A program made the position numbers and the translations under genes. A stretch of 39,795 nt of DNA from an uncultured Bacteroidota bacterium (lineage in GTDB: Bacteria > Bacteroidota > Bacteroidia > Chitinophagales > Chitinophagaceae). This document shows positions 15,435 to 23,114 of this stretch, piece after piece (position 1 is the stretch's first letter; every line of letters starts with the position of its first letter). Under the pieces are notes generated by a model. It ran no database searches and had not been told where the DNA came from. It saw only the letters and a list, made by a program, of their open reading frames with translations. The stretch lies in assembly GCA_937928385.1 (NCBI GenBank), contig CALEZD010000023.1:1-39795 (forward strand). The letters are read 5' to 3'.

Positions 15435-15457
15435 GGAAATGTTTTTGCAGGGTAAGC

Positions 15458-16069
15458 CTACTTAAGAAAAAATGTAGATTGAGTTTGTCTGTCACTAAAT
15501 CCGATAATACCGTTCAAATTTGTAAGGTATATACGCCAAATATGCCTTTTATCAAAGTCAGACCAGCTACTCAATGTATCCAATGTTTGAACCCTGACAT
15601 TCTCATAGGATTTCCCGTTGACATTAAGCGTATGTATGACACTGTCATGATAGAAATAGGAATTGGCATTTAACCCTGAAAAACTTGTACCATCACCTAT
15701 AAAATCCAACACCTGAAATGCCATCATTTCGTCGGTTGCACCCGAGTAGGCTGTTGTTTGAAGTATAATATGGAGCCGTTTTGCATTATTTCTTGTTTCA
15801 TCGGAATAAGCAATCATTTCAGCTTTTGTTGAACAAGCAGGACAATTGCGGCCAAGCCTGCCGTCTGGTACGCATTCACCCTTATATGCCTCAGAATATT
15901 CCTTATGTCCAACCGTGAATGAAATATCTTTTAGACCATCAGTAAAAGTAATAACATCATTTTCCTGGTATGGCATCAGTTTGAGATTATTTGTATCAAA
16001 TCCAGGACATTCTATTTTTTTATCGCAGGCAGTCAATAATATCAATGAAGCAGCAAATAGGTATTTCAC
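15458..16069 (-). CDS. Putative lipoprotein, unknown function
   Basis: A 203-residue protein if started at GTG 16069, chosen because that gives a compact lipoprotein signal (KYLFAASLILLTAC) with the lipidated Cys at residue 15. An ATG at 16138 would add 23 residues before the signal; its codons overlap the nuoN tail relic, so it is less likely native. The mature part has a cysteine-containing segment (ECVPDGRLGRNCPACS) that may form disulfides or bind metal, followed by beta-rich sequence. I recognise no family. It is the last minus-strand gene past the nuo operon and is separated from it by the palindromic element and relic. Confidence 0.6.
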   Translation of the reverse strand: MKYLFAASLILLTACDKKIECPGFDTNNLKLMPYQENDVITFTDGLKDISFTVGHKEYSEAYKGECVPDGRLGRNCPACSTKAEMIAYSDETRNNAKRLHIILQTTAYSGATDEMMAFQVLDFIGDGTSFSGLNANSYFYHDSVIHTLNVNGKSYENVRVQTLDTLSSWSDFDKRHIWRIYLTNLNGIIGFSDRQTQSTFFLK

Positions 16070-16134
16070 GTAATGTTTTTTAACTCTATGACCAAATAAT
16101 ATGCCAAACTTGCGCAGGTTTTCCGAAGGGCACC

Positions 16135-16192
16135 TCATATACTCCCTAAAAACAGATGAGGTGCTACACCGAGTAAAATAACCAGTGCGTGT
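16135..16192 (-). pseudogene. Relic of a second nuoN 3' end (last ~20 codons)
   Basis: Read on the minus strand, this segment encodes THALVILLGVAPHLFLGSI and a TGA stop. The real nuoN ends TCALVILLGVAPHLFLGSI with TAA at 16484-16482. All but one of these residues agree, yet at least eight codons differ synonymously (for example TTA/CTG, GTG/GTT, CCG/CCT). So this is not a recent copy of the neighbouring gene; it is a diverged nuoN allele. Upstream of it the homology ends abruptly at a palindromic element. No longer nuoN frame is attached. Confidence 0.75.
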
Positions 16193-16242
16193 GTCTCCCC
16201 CTATCCCCCTCCCGCCTATTGCGGGATAAATTCCGGGGAGAC
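16193..16242. repeat. Nested palindromic element
   Basis: Outer arms GTCTCCCC (16193-16200) and GGGGAGAC (16235-16242) enclose an inner hairpin CCCGC-CTATT-GCGGG (16211-16225), with a C-rich left side. It resembles a dispersed palindromic repeat of REP type. It exactly borders the nuoN tail relic, so it probably marks a recombination junction. No transposase is near. Confidence 0.6.
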
Positions 16243-16256
16243 TAAGATAGCAGGTA

Positions 16257-16466
16257 CTACTTAATTTTTAACTTCTTCAACCTCACCCGGGAAATATAGA
16301 TGCAATAGGCGCTGATAATAATGTGGATGGTGAATACTGAACGGAACAGCCAGCCTTTGTGGAAGCTGATATACAATAGCGGAATAAATAGGAGCAGACC
16401 CAATATGCCGGCAACTATCCCGAAGATGTTCCCTATTCTGGCTTGTTTATAGTATTGCGGTTTCAT
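16257..16466 (-). CDS. Small membrane protein, 69 residues, downstream of nuoN
   Basis: Starts with an ATG at 16466, 15 bp after the nuoN stop, so it can be read from the nuo transcript. Two hydrophobic helices, about residues 12-33 and 41-58, are joined by a short loop (FHKGWLFRS). The C-terminus is strongly basic (RVRLKKLKIK), suggesting both ends face the cytoplasm. It matches no complex I subunit I know. It lies between the true nuoN end and the palindromic element with the nuoN tail relic, so it may have arrived together with the present nuoN end. Confidence 0.6.
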   Translation of the reverse strand: MKPQYYKQARIGNIFGIVAGILGLLLFIPLLYISFHKGWLFRSVFTIHIIISAYCIYISRVRLKKLKIK

Positions 16467-16481
16467 GTTGTGTATGTGCTT

Positions 16482-17861
16482 TTATATACTCCCCAAAAAC
16501 AAATGCGGAGCCACACCTAATAAAATCACTAATGCACAGGTAATGCCGAGCAGGATTTTGTCGCCGCTGTTGATCTCTACCGCCATTTCGGCTTCGCCTT
16601 GTTTGAAGTACATAGCGATGATGACACGGAAGTAATAGTACACACTGATAGCCGCCATCAACAATGCGAAGATGACTAACCACAGCAGTCCACCTTGCTG
16701 TACGGCTGCGTTCAGCACAAAGTACTTGGCCATAAAGCCGCCGGTAAGTGGTATGCCCGCCAGCGAGAGTAAGAATATGGTAGTAAAGAACGCCAGCGCG
16801 GGTTGTTTTTTAGCCAGCCCGTTGAAGCCGTCGTAGGTATAGTCTTTCATTTTTATCAGCACAGAGAACAGGCCGATAGTGGCTACGCTGTATGCCACAG
16901 CATAGATGATCATACCCTGCCAGGCCGATGCATTGACAGAGGCTATGGCGAAGAGCATAAAGCCTGCCTGCGCTATAGACGAGTAAGCCAGCATACGCTT
17001 CACGCTCTGCTGGAACACGGCGGTAAGGTTACCCACCAGCAGGGTAGCGGCGGTAATAAGGGCTACTATCAGCATCCAGTGTTCGCTAAGGCTGCCGAAA
17101 GCTATGTGGAACAAACGCAGGAAACCTACGAACGCACCCGCCTTAACGATAGTGGACATGAAAGCGGTAAACGCCGTAGGCGAACCGTCGTACACATCGG
17201 GCGTCCACATATGCATGGGCACTGCCGATACTTTGAAGACGAATGAAATGAGTATAAACAAGATACCCGCCAGCGCCATAGGATTGAGCGCGTCGGTACG
17301 CAGGAAAGTAAAGTCTGTAATGTAGAAACTACCCGTAGCGCCGTAGAGCAGGGTGATACCCATGAGCAGCAGGCCGGTAGTGAAGGCGCCCATCAGGAAG
17401 TATTTCAGCGAGGCTTCATTGCTCTTCAGGTTGCGCCTGTCGGCACCCGCCAGTATGTACTGGGGTATAGACATGATTTCGATACCGATAAAGAGCATCA
17501 GCAGGTTGTTGTAGCCTGTAAGCAGGAATATACCGCAGAGGATAAAGAGTATCAGGGTAAAGTATTCGGCCACGTGGTTGCCTACGCGCATGATGTCTTT
17601 GCCCATCAGCAGCACGTACAGAAAGGTACAACCCGCCATCATCATATTGAACCAGAGGGCGTAGCTGTCTATACGCAGCATGTTGTTGAACAACATAGCC
17701 GGCGCGGCGGAAGATGCATCCTGCACCTCCCATATAGTAATGCCCAGCAGTGCCAGGAATGCGATAACAGCTATCATCACCACCTGCCTTTTGTCTTTCA
17801 CAAACAGCCCGGTGAACATCATGATAACACCTAATAACGTTGCAGCAATAATTGCCTTCAT
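16482..17861 (-). CDS. nuoN: NADH-quinone oxidoreductase subunit N
   Basis: An antiporter-like membrane subunit of complex I (proton pumping). The 459 residues contain about 14 hydrophobic helices, the conserved GIEIMSIPQYIL segment of helix 5, and the FKVSAVPMHMWTPDVYDGSPTAFTAFMS block with the conserved lysine and discontinuous helix. Length is normal. It is the last of the nuo genes, 71 bp after nuoM. Its last 20 codons recur as a diverged relic at 16135-16192, raising the question whether the present 3' end was acquired by recombination. The protein itself appears intact. Confidence 0.95.
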   Translation of the reverse strand: MKAIIAATLLGVIMMFTGLFVKDKRQVVMIAVIAFLALLGITIWEVQDASSAAPAMLFNNMLRIDSYALWFNMMMAGCTFLYVLLMGKDIMRVGNHVAEYFTLILFILCGIFLLTGYNNLLMLFIGIEIMSIPQYILAGADRRNLKSNEASLKYFLMGAFTTGLLLMGITLLYGATGSFYITDFTFLRTDALNPMALAGILFILISFVFKVSAVPMHMWTPDVYDGSPTAFTAFMSTIVKAGAFVGFLRLFHIAFGSLSEHWMLIVALITAATLLVGNLTAVFQQSVKRMLAYSSIAQAGFMLFAIASVNASAWQGMIIYAVAYSVATIGLFSVLIKMKDYTYDGFNGLAKKQPALAFFTTIFLLSLAGIPLTGGFMAKYFVLNAAVQQGGLLWLVIFALLMAAISVYYYFRVIIAMYFKQGEAEMAVEINSGDKILLGITCALVILLGVAPHLFLGSI

Positions 17862-17932
17862 ATTTCAGTACCGGGATAGCGTGTCGCACGCGCCACCCTG
17901 ATTTTTTTATTTTAATAAATTAATACCCACCG

Positions 17933-19375
17933 TTAAGGCATCATTATTCCCGCTGTCAAGTCGAGCAGGGGCTTGGGGTATACACCCAAAAATATAATGA
18001 GTCCTATAATGATGGCTAAACCAATGTATTCGTTCATTGTAATATCTCCGCCGGCTTTCATGGCTACTGCCTCGCCATAAGCCGTGCGCTGCACCATGTT
18101 GAGCGTGTAGACCGCACCCAATATGATACCCAGACCTGCAATGACCATAAACGTAATATGGTATGGAGAGGCAGATGCAAACAGGCCGTTGAACAACATA
18201 AACTCGCCGATGAAACCATTAGTAAGCGGCAGGGCTATATTAGCCAGTGCTATTACTACCAATGCAATAGTCATGAGCGGTGCGGTATTGGCCATACCAC
18301 CCAGTTGCCTCATATCGCGTGTACCCCAGCGCTGCTCTATCATGCTCACTATTACCCACATACCGGCAATGTTAATACCGTGGTTGAACATCTGGATAAC
18401 CAGCCCATGCATAGCTACATCCGTATTCGCAAAAGCAGCTGCACTCATCAGCCCCATGTGGGCGATAGATGAATAAGCTACCAAGCGTTTTAAATCTGTT
18501 TGTACAATGGCCAGTAGTGATGCATATACTATACCTATTACAGATAAGGTAATCACCGTATCAGACCAGAAAGCAACTGCATCGGGCACCACAGGCAGCA
18601 ACCAGCGTACCACGCCGTATATACCCATCTTCACCATCAGCGCACTGAGGATGATAGTAACCGGCGTAGGCGATTGTTCGTAAGCATCGGGCTGCCAGGT
18701 GTGCAGGGGAAATATCGGCATCTTGATAGCGAAGGCGATGAAGATGAGCCAGAACATCCACTGCTGCTGGTCGGCAGGCAGGGAAGCGCCCGCGCGAATG
18801 ATATTCTCCAGAGCGAATGAATTGCCGCCGGGGTTTTGCAGGGATAAGTATATTAATGCAGCCAGCAACATCAGGCTACCCACAAATGTATAAACGAAGA
18901 ACTTGAAGGTAACGGCAATGCGTTTTTCGCCGCCCCATATAGACGACAGGAAATACACGGGTATCAGCGCCAGCTCCCAGAAGAAGTAAAACAGCAGTGC
19001 GTCAGACGCCAGAAAGACACCAGTGATGCCAGCCTGTGCCAACAGCATCAGCCCGTAGAAAGAGCCGGGCCTTTCTACATCTTTATTCCAGTTGGTGATT
19101 ACGACTATCGTCATTACAATGCCGGTAAGCAGGCAGAGTACAGCAGCCAGGCTATCGCCCATCAGGCTGATGTTGGAACCCAGCGATGGTATCCAGGGCA
19201 TGCTCCATTCTACAAAACCATTAGGGCCGAATGAATTGATGCTCATGAGCACCAACAGTGAAGTAACTGTAACCGCTACAGAACTTAATAAGCTAATTCC
19301 TTTTGCAGCGCCCTTCATAGCCATAGCTGCTATGCCGGCCACCAATGGAATCAATATGAGTAATGTCAATATCAT
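17933..19375 (-). CDS. nuoM: NADH-quinone oxidoreductase subunit M
   Basis: The second antiporter-like subunit of complex I. The 480 residues have many transmembrane helices, the FFWELALIPVYFLSSIWGG block with the essential glutamate, and FAIKMPIFPLHTWQPDAYEQSPTPVTIILSAL cut by the broken helix, both family hallmarks, then DLKRLVAYSSIAHMG. Length is normal. It lies 27 bp after nuoL and upstream of nuoN in the standard order. Confidence 0.96.
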   Translation of the reverse strand: MILTLLILIPLVAGIAAMAMKGAAKGISLLSSVAVTVTSLLVLMSINSFGPNGFVEWSMPWIPSLGSNISLMGDSLAAVLCLLTGIVMTIVVITNWNKDVERPGSFYGLMLLAQAGITGVFLASDALLFYFFWELALIPVYFLSSIWGGEKRIAVTFKFFVYTFVGSLMLLAALIYLSLQNPGGNSFALENIIRAGASLPADQQQWMFWLIFIAFAIKMPIFPLHTWQPDAYEQSPTPVTIILSALMVKMGIYGVVRWLLPVVPDAVAFWSDTVITLSVIGIVYASLLAIVQTDLKRLVAYSSIAHMGLMSAAAFANTDVAMHGLVIQMFNHGINIAGMWVIVSMIEQRWGTRDMRQLGGMANTAPLMTIALVVIALANIALPLTNGFIGEFMLFNGLFASASPYHITFMVIAGLGIILGAVYTLNMVQRTAYGEAVAMKAGGDITMNEYIGLAIIIGLIIFLGVYPKPLLDLTAGIMMP

Positions 19376-19402
19376 AATACTAATCGCAATACTGCTGTAT
19401 AG

Positions 19403-21286
19403 TTATTGTATCCAAAAAAAGCTGATGGCGAAGAGTACCGTAATACCCAATACCATCGCGAAAATGTAAAAACCAACCTGGCCGCTCTGTACCAACCTTA
19501 TTTTGCCGCTGCCCCAGTTCACCAATTTGCCTACACCATTCACGGCACCGTCTATGCCCAATCTTTCAATTATATTATTCAGCAATGCAGACAGCGCGCC
19601 TATGGGGCGAACGATGAGTGCATCGTAAATTTCATCCACATACCATTTGTTCTCCAACACTTTGGCGATACCTGTATTGGGCGCAAAGTTGGGTTTCTTG
19701 GTGGCCGAGTAGGCAACGATTATCATGATAATCACCAGCCCGGTTGACAGGCCCATCAGCATCCACTCGGTAGCATGCTCCAGGTGGTGCACATTGAAGT
19801 TGCTGACAACGGGTGCGAGATAACTATTCAATGTATGGTGCTCGCTGATAACAGGGGGCAGGCCAACATAACCACCCACGATGGACAATATCGCCAGCAC
19901 TACCAGCGGAATAGTAATAGCCGCAGGGCTCTCGTGCAGGTGGTGTTTTTGATCTTCTGTTCCACGGAAGCTTCCGGTGAACGTGAGGAAGTAGAGGCGG
20001 AACATATAGAAGGCCGTCATAAGTGCTGCGCCCAATGCCAGGTAATACATTACAGGGCTGTGTGCATATACCGTTGCCAGTATTTCATCTTTGGAGAAGA
20101 AACCGGAGAAACCGGGAATACCTGCAATAGCGAGGCAGCCTATTAAGAAAGTAACGCCCGTAACACGCATCTGTTTGTTCAACCCACCCATTTTGCGGAT
20201 GTCCTGCTCGCCACCCATAGCGTGTATCACGCTGCCTGAACCGAGGAACAATAATGCTTTAAAGAAGGCGTGCGTCATTACGTGGAACACAGCCGTAGTA
20301 TAAGCACCCACACCCAGCGCCAGGAACATAAAGCCCAGTTGGCTAACCGTAGAGTATGCGAGTACTTTTTTAATATCGTATTGTTTGATAGCGATGGATG
20401 CTGCTACAATTGCCGTAGCCAAACCAATGACAGCTACCAGGTCCTGCGCCATAGGAGCGAGGTTGTATAGCACACTGCTGCGGGCTATCATATAGATACC
20501 GGCAGTCACCATCGTAGCGGCGTGTATCAGTGCTGATACCGGGGTGGGGCCCGCCATCGCATCGGGCAGCCATGTATATAATGGTATCTGCGCACTTTTA
20601 CCCATCGCGCCTATAAAGAAGCATATAGCTATCCAGTTGTATGTTTCGGATGATACCGCTGCACTACCTGCATTGATTTGCCCGAAGAAATCGTTGTAAG
20701 ACAGCGTGCCGAAGTTGTACAGCACCAGCAGCATACCTACCAGGAAACCGAGGTCACCGATACGGTTCATTACAAAGGCCTTCTTTGCCGCATTGGTGTA
20801 GTCACGTTTTTTGAACCAGAACCCGATGAGCAGGTAAGAGCAGAGGCCCACACCTTCCCAACCGATGAACATGATGAGGTAGTTGCCACCCAATACCAGC
20901 AGCAGCATAGAGAACACGAAGAGGTTGAGATAGGCGAAGTATTTCACCATGCCCTCATCGTCGTGCATATAAGAGGTAGAGTAAACGTGTATCAGGAAAC
21001 CGACACCGGTAATAATCAGCAGGAACAAAGAAGACAAAGCATCCACCTGGAACACGAAAGGAATGTTCAGTGTGCCGGACTGGATGAAATCGTACAAGTG
21101 AACGGTTGTGGATGCGCCCGAAGATTTAACCTCGAAGAATATACCCAGCGATACAGCAAATGATGCCAGTACTGCCAGGCTGCCTATAACACCGCCCGCA
21201 GATTTCGGTATTTTCCTCCATCCGATACCATTGATAAGAAAACCTATCAACGGAAACAAGGGAACCAAGTAAACTAAGTTTGTCAT
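19403..21286 (-). CDS. nuoL: NADH-quinone oxidoreductase subunit L
   Basis: The distal antiporter-like subunit, 627 residues, with the long lateral amphipathic helix at its C-terminus. Visible signatures: FIGWEGVGLCSYLLIGFW with the conserved glutamate, AMGKSAQIPLYTWLPDAM followed by AGPTPVSALIHAATMVTAG, and DIKKVLAYSTVSQLGFM. Length is normal. In most nuo operons its start follows nuoK directly; here an S23-family gene and two repeat arms, together about 450 bp, intervene, with one arm only 6 bp upstream of its start codon. Confidence 0.96.
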   Translation of the reverse strand: MTNLVYLVPLFPLIGFLINGIGWRKIPKSAGGVIGSLAVLASFAVSLGIFFEVKSSGASTTVHLYDFIQSGTLNIPFVFQVDALSSLFLLIITGVGFLIHVYSTSYMHDDEGMVKYFAYLNLFVFSMLLLVLGGNYLIMFIGWEGVGLCSYLLIGFWFKKRDYTNAAKKAFVMNRIGDLGFLVGMLLVLYNFGTLSYNDFFGQINAGSAAVSSETYNWIAICFFIGAMGKSAQIPLYTWLPDAMAGPTPVSALIHAATMVTAGIYMIARSSVLYNLAPMAQDLVAVIGLATAIVAASIAIKQYDIKKVLAYSTVSQLGFMFLALGVGAYTTAVFHVMTHAFFKALLFLGSGSVIHAMGGEQDIRKMGGLNKQMRVTGVTFLIGCLAIAGIPGFSGFFSKDEILATVYAHSPVMYYLALGAALMTAFYMFRLYFLTFTGSFRGTEDQKHHLHESPAAITIPLVVLAILSIVGGYVGLPPVISEHHTLNSYLAPVVSNFNVHHLEHATEWMLMGLSTGLVIIMIIVAYSATKKPNFAPNTGIAKVLENKWYVDEIYDALIVRPIGALSALLNNIIERLGIDGAVNGVGKLVNWGSGKIRLVQSGQVGFYIFAMVLGITVLFAISFFWIQ

Positions 21287-21292
21287 TTTTAT

Positions 21293-21325
21293 AATTCAAA
21301 ATTCAAAAACCAAAATTCAAAAAAG
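21293..21325. repeat. AT-rich arm, 3' side of the S23 gene
   Basis: Plus-strand AATTCAAAATTCAAAAACC and onward, a run of TTCAAAA-like units. Its first 23 bases match 21 of 23 positions of the opposite-strand arm at 21711-21733, so in the minus-strand transcript the two arms can pair around the S23 gene (one mismatch, one U-G wobble). Confidence 0.8.
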
Positions 21326-21329
21326 GTAC

Positions 21330-21710
21330 TTAACCCTTTGTTGAGATAATGATTTTTGCGATTATTTTCGAAATTTCATCTGCCTCGTCCAGCAATCCTT
21401 TTATCCTGTTCTTATCTATATCCAAAGTATCTCTTATCAAACAAAGCCAATATTTTGTTTCATTAGCTGATTTCAAAGCGATAGCATGATAATTCAAAAA
21501 ATCTTTCTTTGTTGTGCCCGCTCTGCCCTCCACTAAATTCGCTCCTATTGATGTGGCACTCCTTACTAGTTGATCAAAAATTGAAAAGTATATCCTGTCA
21601 AACTTCACTTCGCCAATATAACCGACCAATTCCCTGGAAAAAATATACGCTCTGTGTTTTATGTCATATACCTTCTCAGGCTCAGCAATTATATTTTGTT
21701 CGTCATCCAC
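21330..21710 (-). CDS. Four-helix-bundle protein, S23 / 23S rRNA-IVS protein family, inserted in nuo operon
   Basis: A 126-residue helical protein of the family found inside 23S rRNA intervening sequences and often free in Bacteroidota genomes. Typical features: YIFSRELVGYIGEV (helix 1), FDQLVRSATSIGANLVEGRAG (the R-A-x-S-I-x-x-N-x-x-E-G signature, near residues 50-66), FLNYHAIALKSANETKYWL (near 71-89), then LLDEADEISKIIAKIIIS. The start is a GTG at 21710 that abuts the repeat arm; an in-frame TAA lies within 30 bp upstream, so no other start is available. It separates nuoK from nuoL and is flanked by complementary AT-rich arms. No role in complex I is known; it is probably carried as a genetic insert. 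Confidence 0.85.
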   Translation of the reverse strand: MDDEQNIIAEPEKVYDIKHRAYIFSRELVGYIGEVKFDRIYFSIFDQLVRSATSIGANLVEGRAGTTKKDFLNYHAIALKSANETKYWLCLIRDTLDIDKNRIKGLLDEADEISKIIAKIIISTKG

Positions 21711-21735
21711 TTTTGATTTTTGACTTTTGAATTTT
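21710..21735. repeat. AT-rich arm, 5' side of the S23 gene
   Basis: On the minus strand it reads AATTCAAAAGTCAAAAATCA and onward into the GTG start of the S23 gene. It is complementary to 21293-21316 (21 of 23) and, without mismatch over at least 23 bases, to the arm at 22051-22073. Confidence 0.8.
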
Positions 21736-21743
21736 TACTTTTT

Positions 21744-22043
21744 TTAATGTTTTAATCTGTTCAATATATTAATATCTACCGAATGCACCTTGCGGTACAT
21801 CATAACAATAATAGCCAGTCCTACCGCTACCTCTGCCGCTGCCACCACCATACTGAAAAACACGAATATCTGTGCGGAAGGGTCGTTGTACATTTTTGAA
21901 AATGCCACCAGCAACAAGTTCACCGCATTCAGCATCAGCTCTATGCACATGAATATGATAATGGCATTGCGGCGCATGAGCGTACCCATGATACCAATGC
22001 TGAATAACGCCAGGCTTAAGAATAAATAATATTGTATCGGCAT
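21744..22043 (-). CDS. nuoK: NADH-quinone oxidoreductase subunit K
   Basis: A small membrane subunit of complex I, 99 residues with three helices. It shows the conserved glutamates of helices 2 and 3 (FMCIELMLNAVNLLLVAF and VAAAEVAVGLAIIVMMYR) that form part of the proton path. Length is standard. It is flanked on both sides by copies of the AT-rich arm in opposite orientation, separating it from nuoJ (38 bp) and from the S23 gene. Confidence 0.96.
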   Translation of the reverse strand: MPIQYYLFLSLALFSIGIMGTLMRRNAIIIFMCIELMLNAVNLLLVAFSKMYNDPSAQIFVFFSMVVAAAEVAVGLAIIVMMYRKVHSVDINILNRLKH

Positions 22044-22048
22044 TTTTT

Positions 22049-22076
22049 AAAATTCAAAAGTCAAAAATCAAAATCC
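22049..22076. repeat. Single AT-rich arm in the nuoJ-nuoK gap
   Basis: Plus-strand AATTCAAAAGTCAAAAATCA and onward. At least 23 bases are identical to the opposite-strand arm at 21711-21733, so a perfect inverted repeat encloses nuoK. No opposing arm lies directly next to it in this gap. Confidence 0.75.
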
Positions 22077-22081
22077 AAAAA

Positions 22082-22591
22082 TCAGGCTCCCGCATCCTCA
22101 CCCTTCTTTCCTAACACTACCGCACCAATCATCGCACTCAGGAAAAGGACACTCGCTATTTCGAAAGGCAATACAAACTGCGTGAACAGTGTCTTGCCCA
22201 GGTTCTTTATCAATCCTATATCTGTAGCTGTTTGCTCCAGCATATTGTTGGTAGATGATTTGAGCGCCGCCAGTATCACCAGGAATAATATGCCCCCGGA
22301 TACCACGCCCGCCAGTTGTACCAACCTGTTCTTCTGCGGTTCGGTATCTGCGTTCAGGTTCATCAGCATGATGACAAACAGGAACAGCACCATGATAGCC
22401 CCTGCGTAAACTATAATATTCACTATAGCCAGAAACTGCGCGTTCATTAATATATAATGTCCCGATACCGCAAAGAAGGTGGCAATGAGAAACAATACAC
22501 TGCTTACAGGATTGCGGCTGAGGATAACCCCCAGGGCACAACTTATAGCCATAACTGTAAGCAACCAGAATATGAGTTCGTATGCGTTCAT
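22082..22591 (-). CDS. nuoJ: NADH-quinone oxidoreductase subunit J
   Basis: A membrane subunit of complex I, 169 residues, five hydrophobic helices. It has the family-typical helix 3 with the pi-bulge region (NIIVYAGAIMVLFLFVIMLMNL) and the helix 1 pattern (ALGVILSRNPVSSVLFLIATF). It lies 4 bp after nuoI. Length is normal for Bacteroidota. Confidence 0.95.
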   Translation of the reverse strand: MNAYELIFWLLTVMAISCALGVILSRNPVSSVLFLIATFFAVSGHYILMNAQFLAIVNIIVYAGAIMVLFLFVIMLMNLNADTEPQKNRLVQLAGVVSGGILFLVILAALKSSTNNMLEQTATDIGLIKNLGKTLFTQFVLPFEIASVLFLSAMIGAVVLGKKGEDAGA

Positions 22592-22595
22592 TTCG

Positions 22596-23105
22596 TTATT
22601 GGCCCGCTTGCTTTTTAGGGTGAGGAATCAATAAATCTTCTTTCTTATATACCATCGTCTTGCGGCTGTAATGCGTGGGCATCAGCGTTTCGCTCAGGTA
22701 TATGGCATCCTTCGGACAGGCTTCTTCACAATATCCGCAAAAGATGCAGCGCAGCATGTTGATTTCATACTTGGCAGCGTACTTTTCTTCGCGGTACAGG
22801 TCTTTCTCTTCCGGCTTGCGCTCGGCTGCTTCCATAGTTATGGCTTCAGCAGGGCAAGCCAAAGCACACAGTCCACATGCCGTACAACGTTCACGGCCTT
22901 CTTCGTCTCGATTCAATACGTGCAAGCCACGGAACACAGGGCTGAAAGGCCGCTTTTGTTCCGGGTATTGTACTGTAGCCTTCTTCTTAAATATATGCCC
23001 GATAGTTATCGTCAACCCCTTGAAGATGGCAGGAAGATATATCTTCTCGCCAAACGTCATCGGGCTGCGGTCTACCGCTACAGACCTGTTAGTTAGTTTT
23101 TCCAT
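22596..23105 (-). CDS. nuoI: NADH-quinone oxidoreductase subunit I (two 4Fe-4S clusters)
   Basis: A ferredoxin-like subunit carrying clusters N6a and N6b between NuoG and NuoB. Two CxxCxxCxxxC motifs are present: Cys74/77/80/84 and Cys120/123/126/130. The 169 residues include an N-terminal helix region that contacts NuoH. It lies 9 bp after nuoH. Confidence 0.96.
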   Translation of the reverse strand: MEKLTNRSVAVDRSPMTFGEKIYLPAIFKGLTITIGHIFKKKATVQYPEQKRPFSPVFRGLHVLNRDEEGRERCTACGLCALACPAEAITMEAAERKPEEKDLYREEKYAAKYEINMLRCIFCGYCEEACPKDAIYLSETLMPTHYSRKTMVYKKEDLLIPHPKKQAGQ

Positions 23106-23114
23106 TTTTCATTC

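Noticed and set aside
16070..16138. ATG start at 16138 for the lipoprotein gene
   Set aside because: It overlaps the stop of the nuoN tail relic and places 23 unrelated residues before a compact lipoprotein signal; GTG 16069 is preferred, though not proven.
16193..16242. Insertion sequence at the nuoN tail relic
   Set aside because: There is no transposase and no target-site duplication that I could find; it is listed only as a palindromic element.
21330..21710. Diversity-generating retroelement accessory protein (Avd-like)
   Set aside because: Avd is also a four-helix bundle, but there is no reverse transcriptase, template repeat or variable repeat in the window, and the signature fits the S23 branch.
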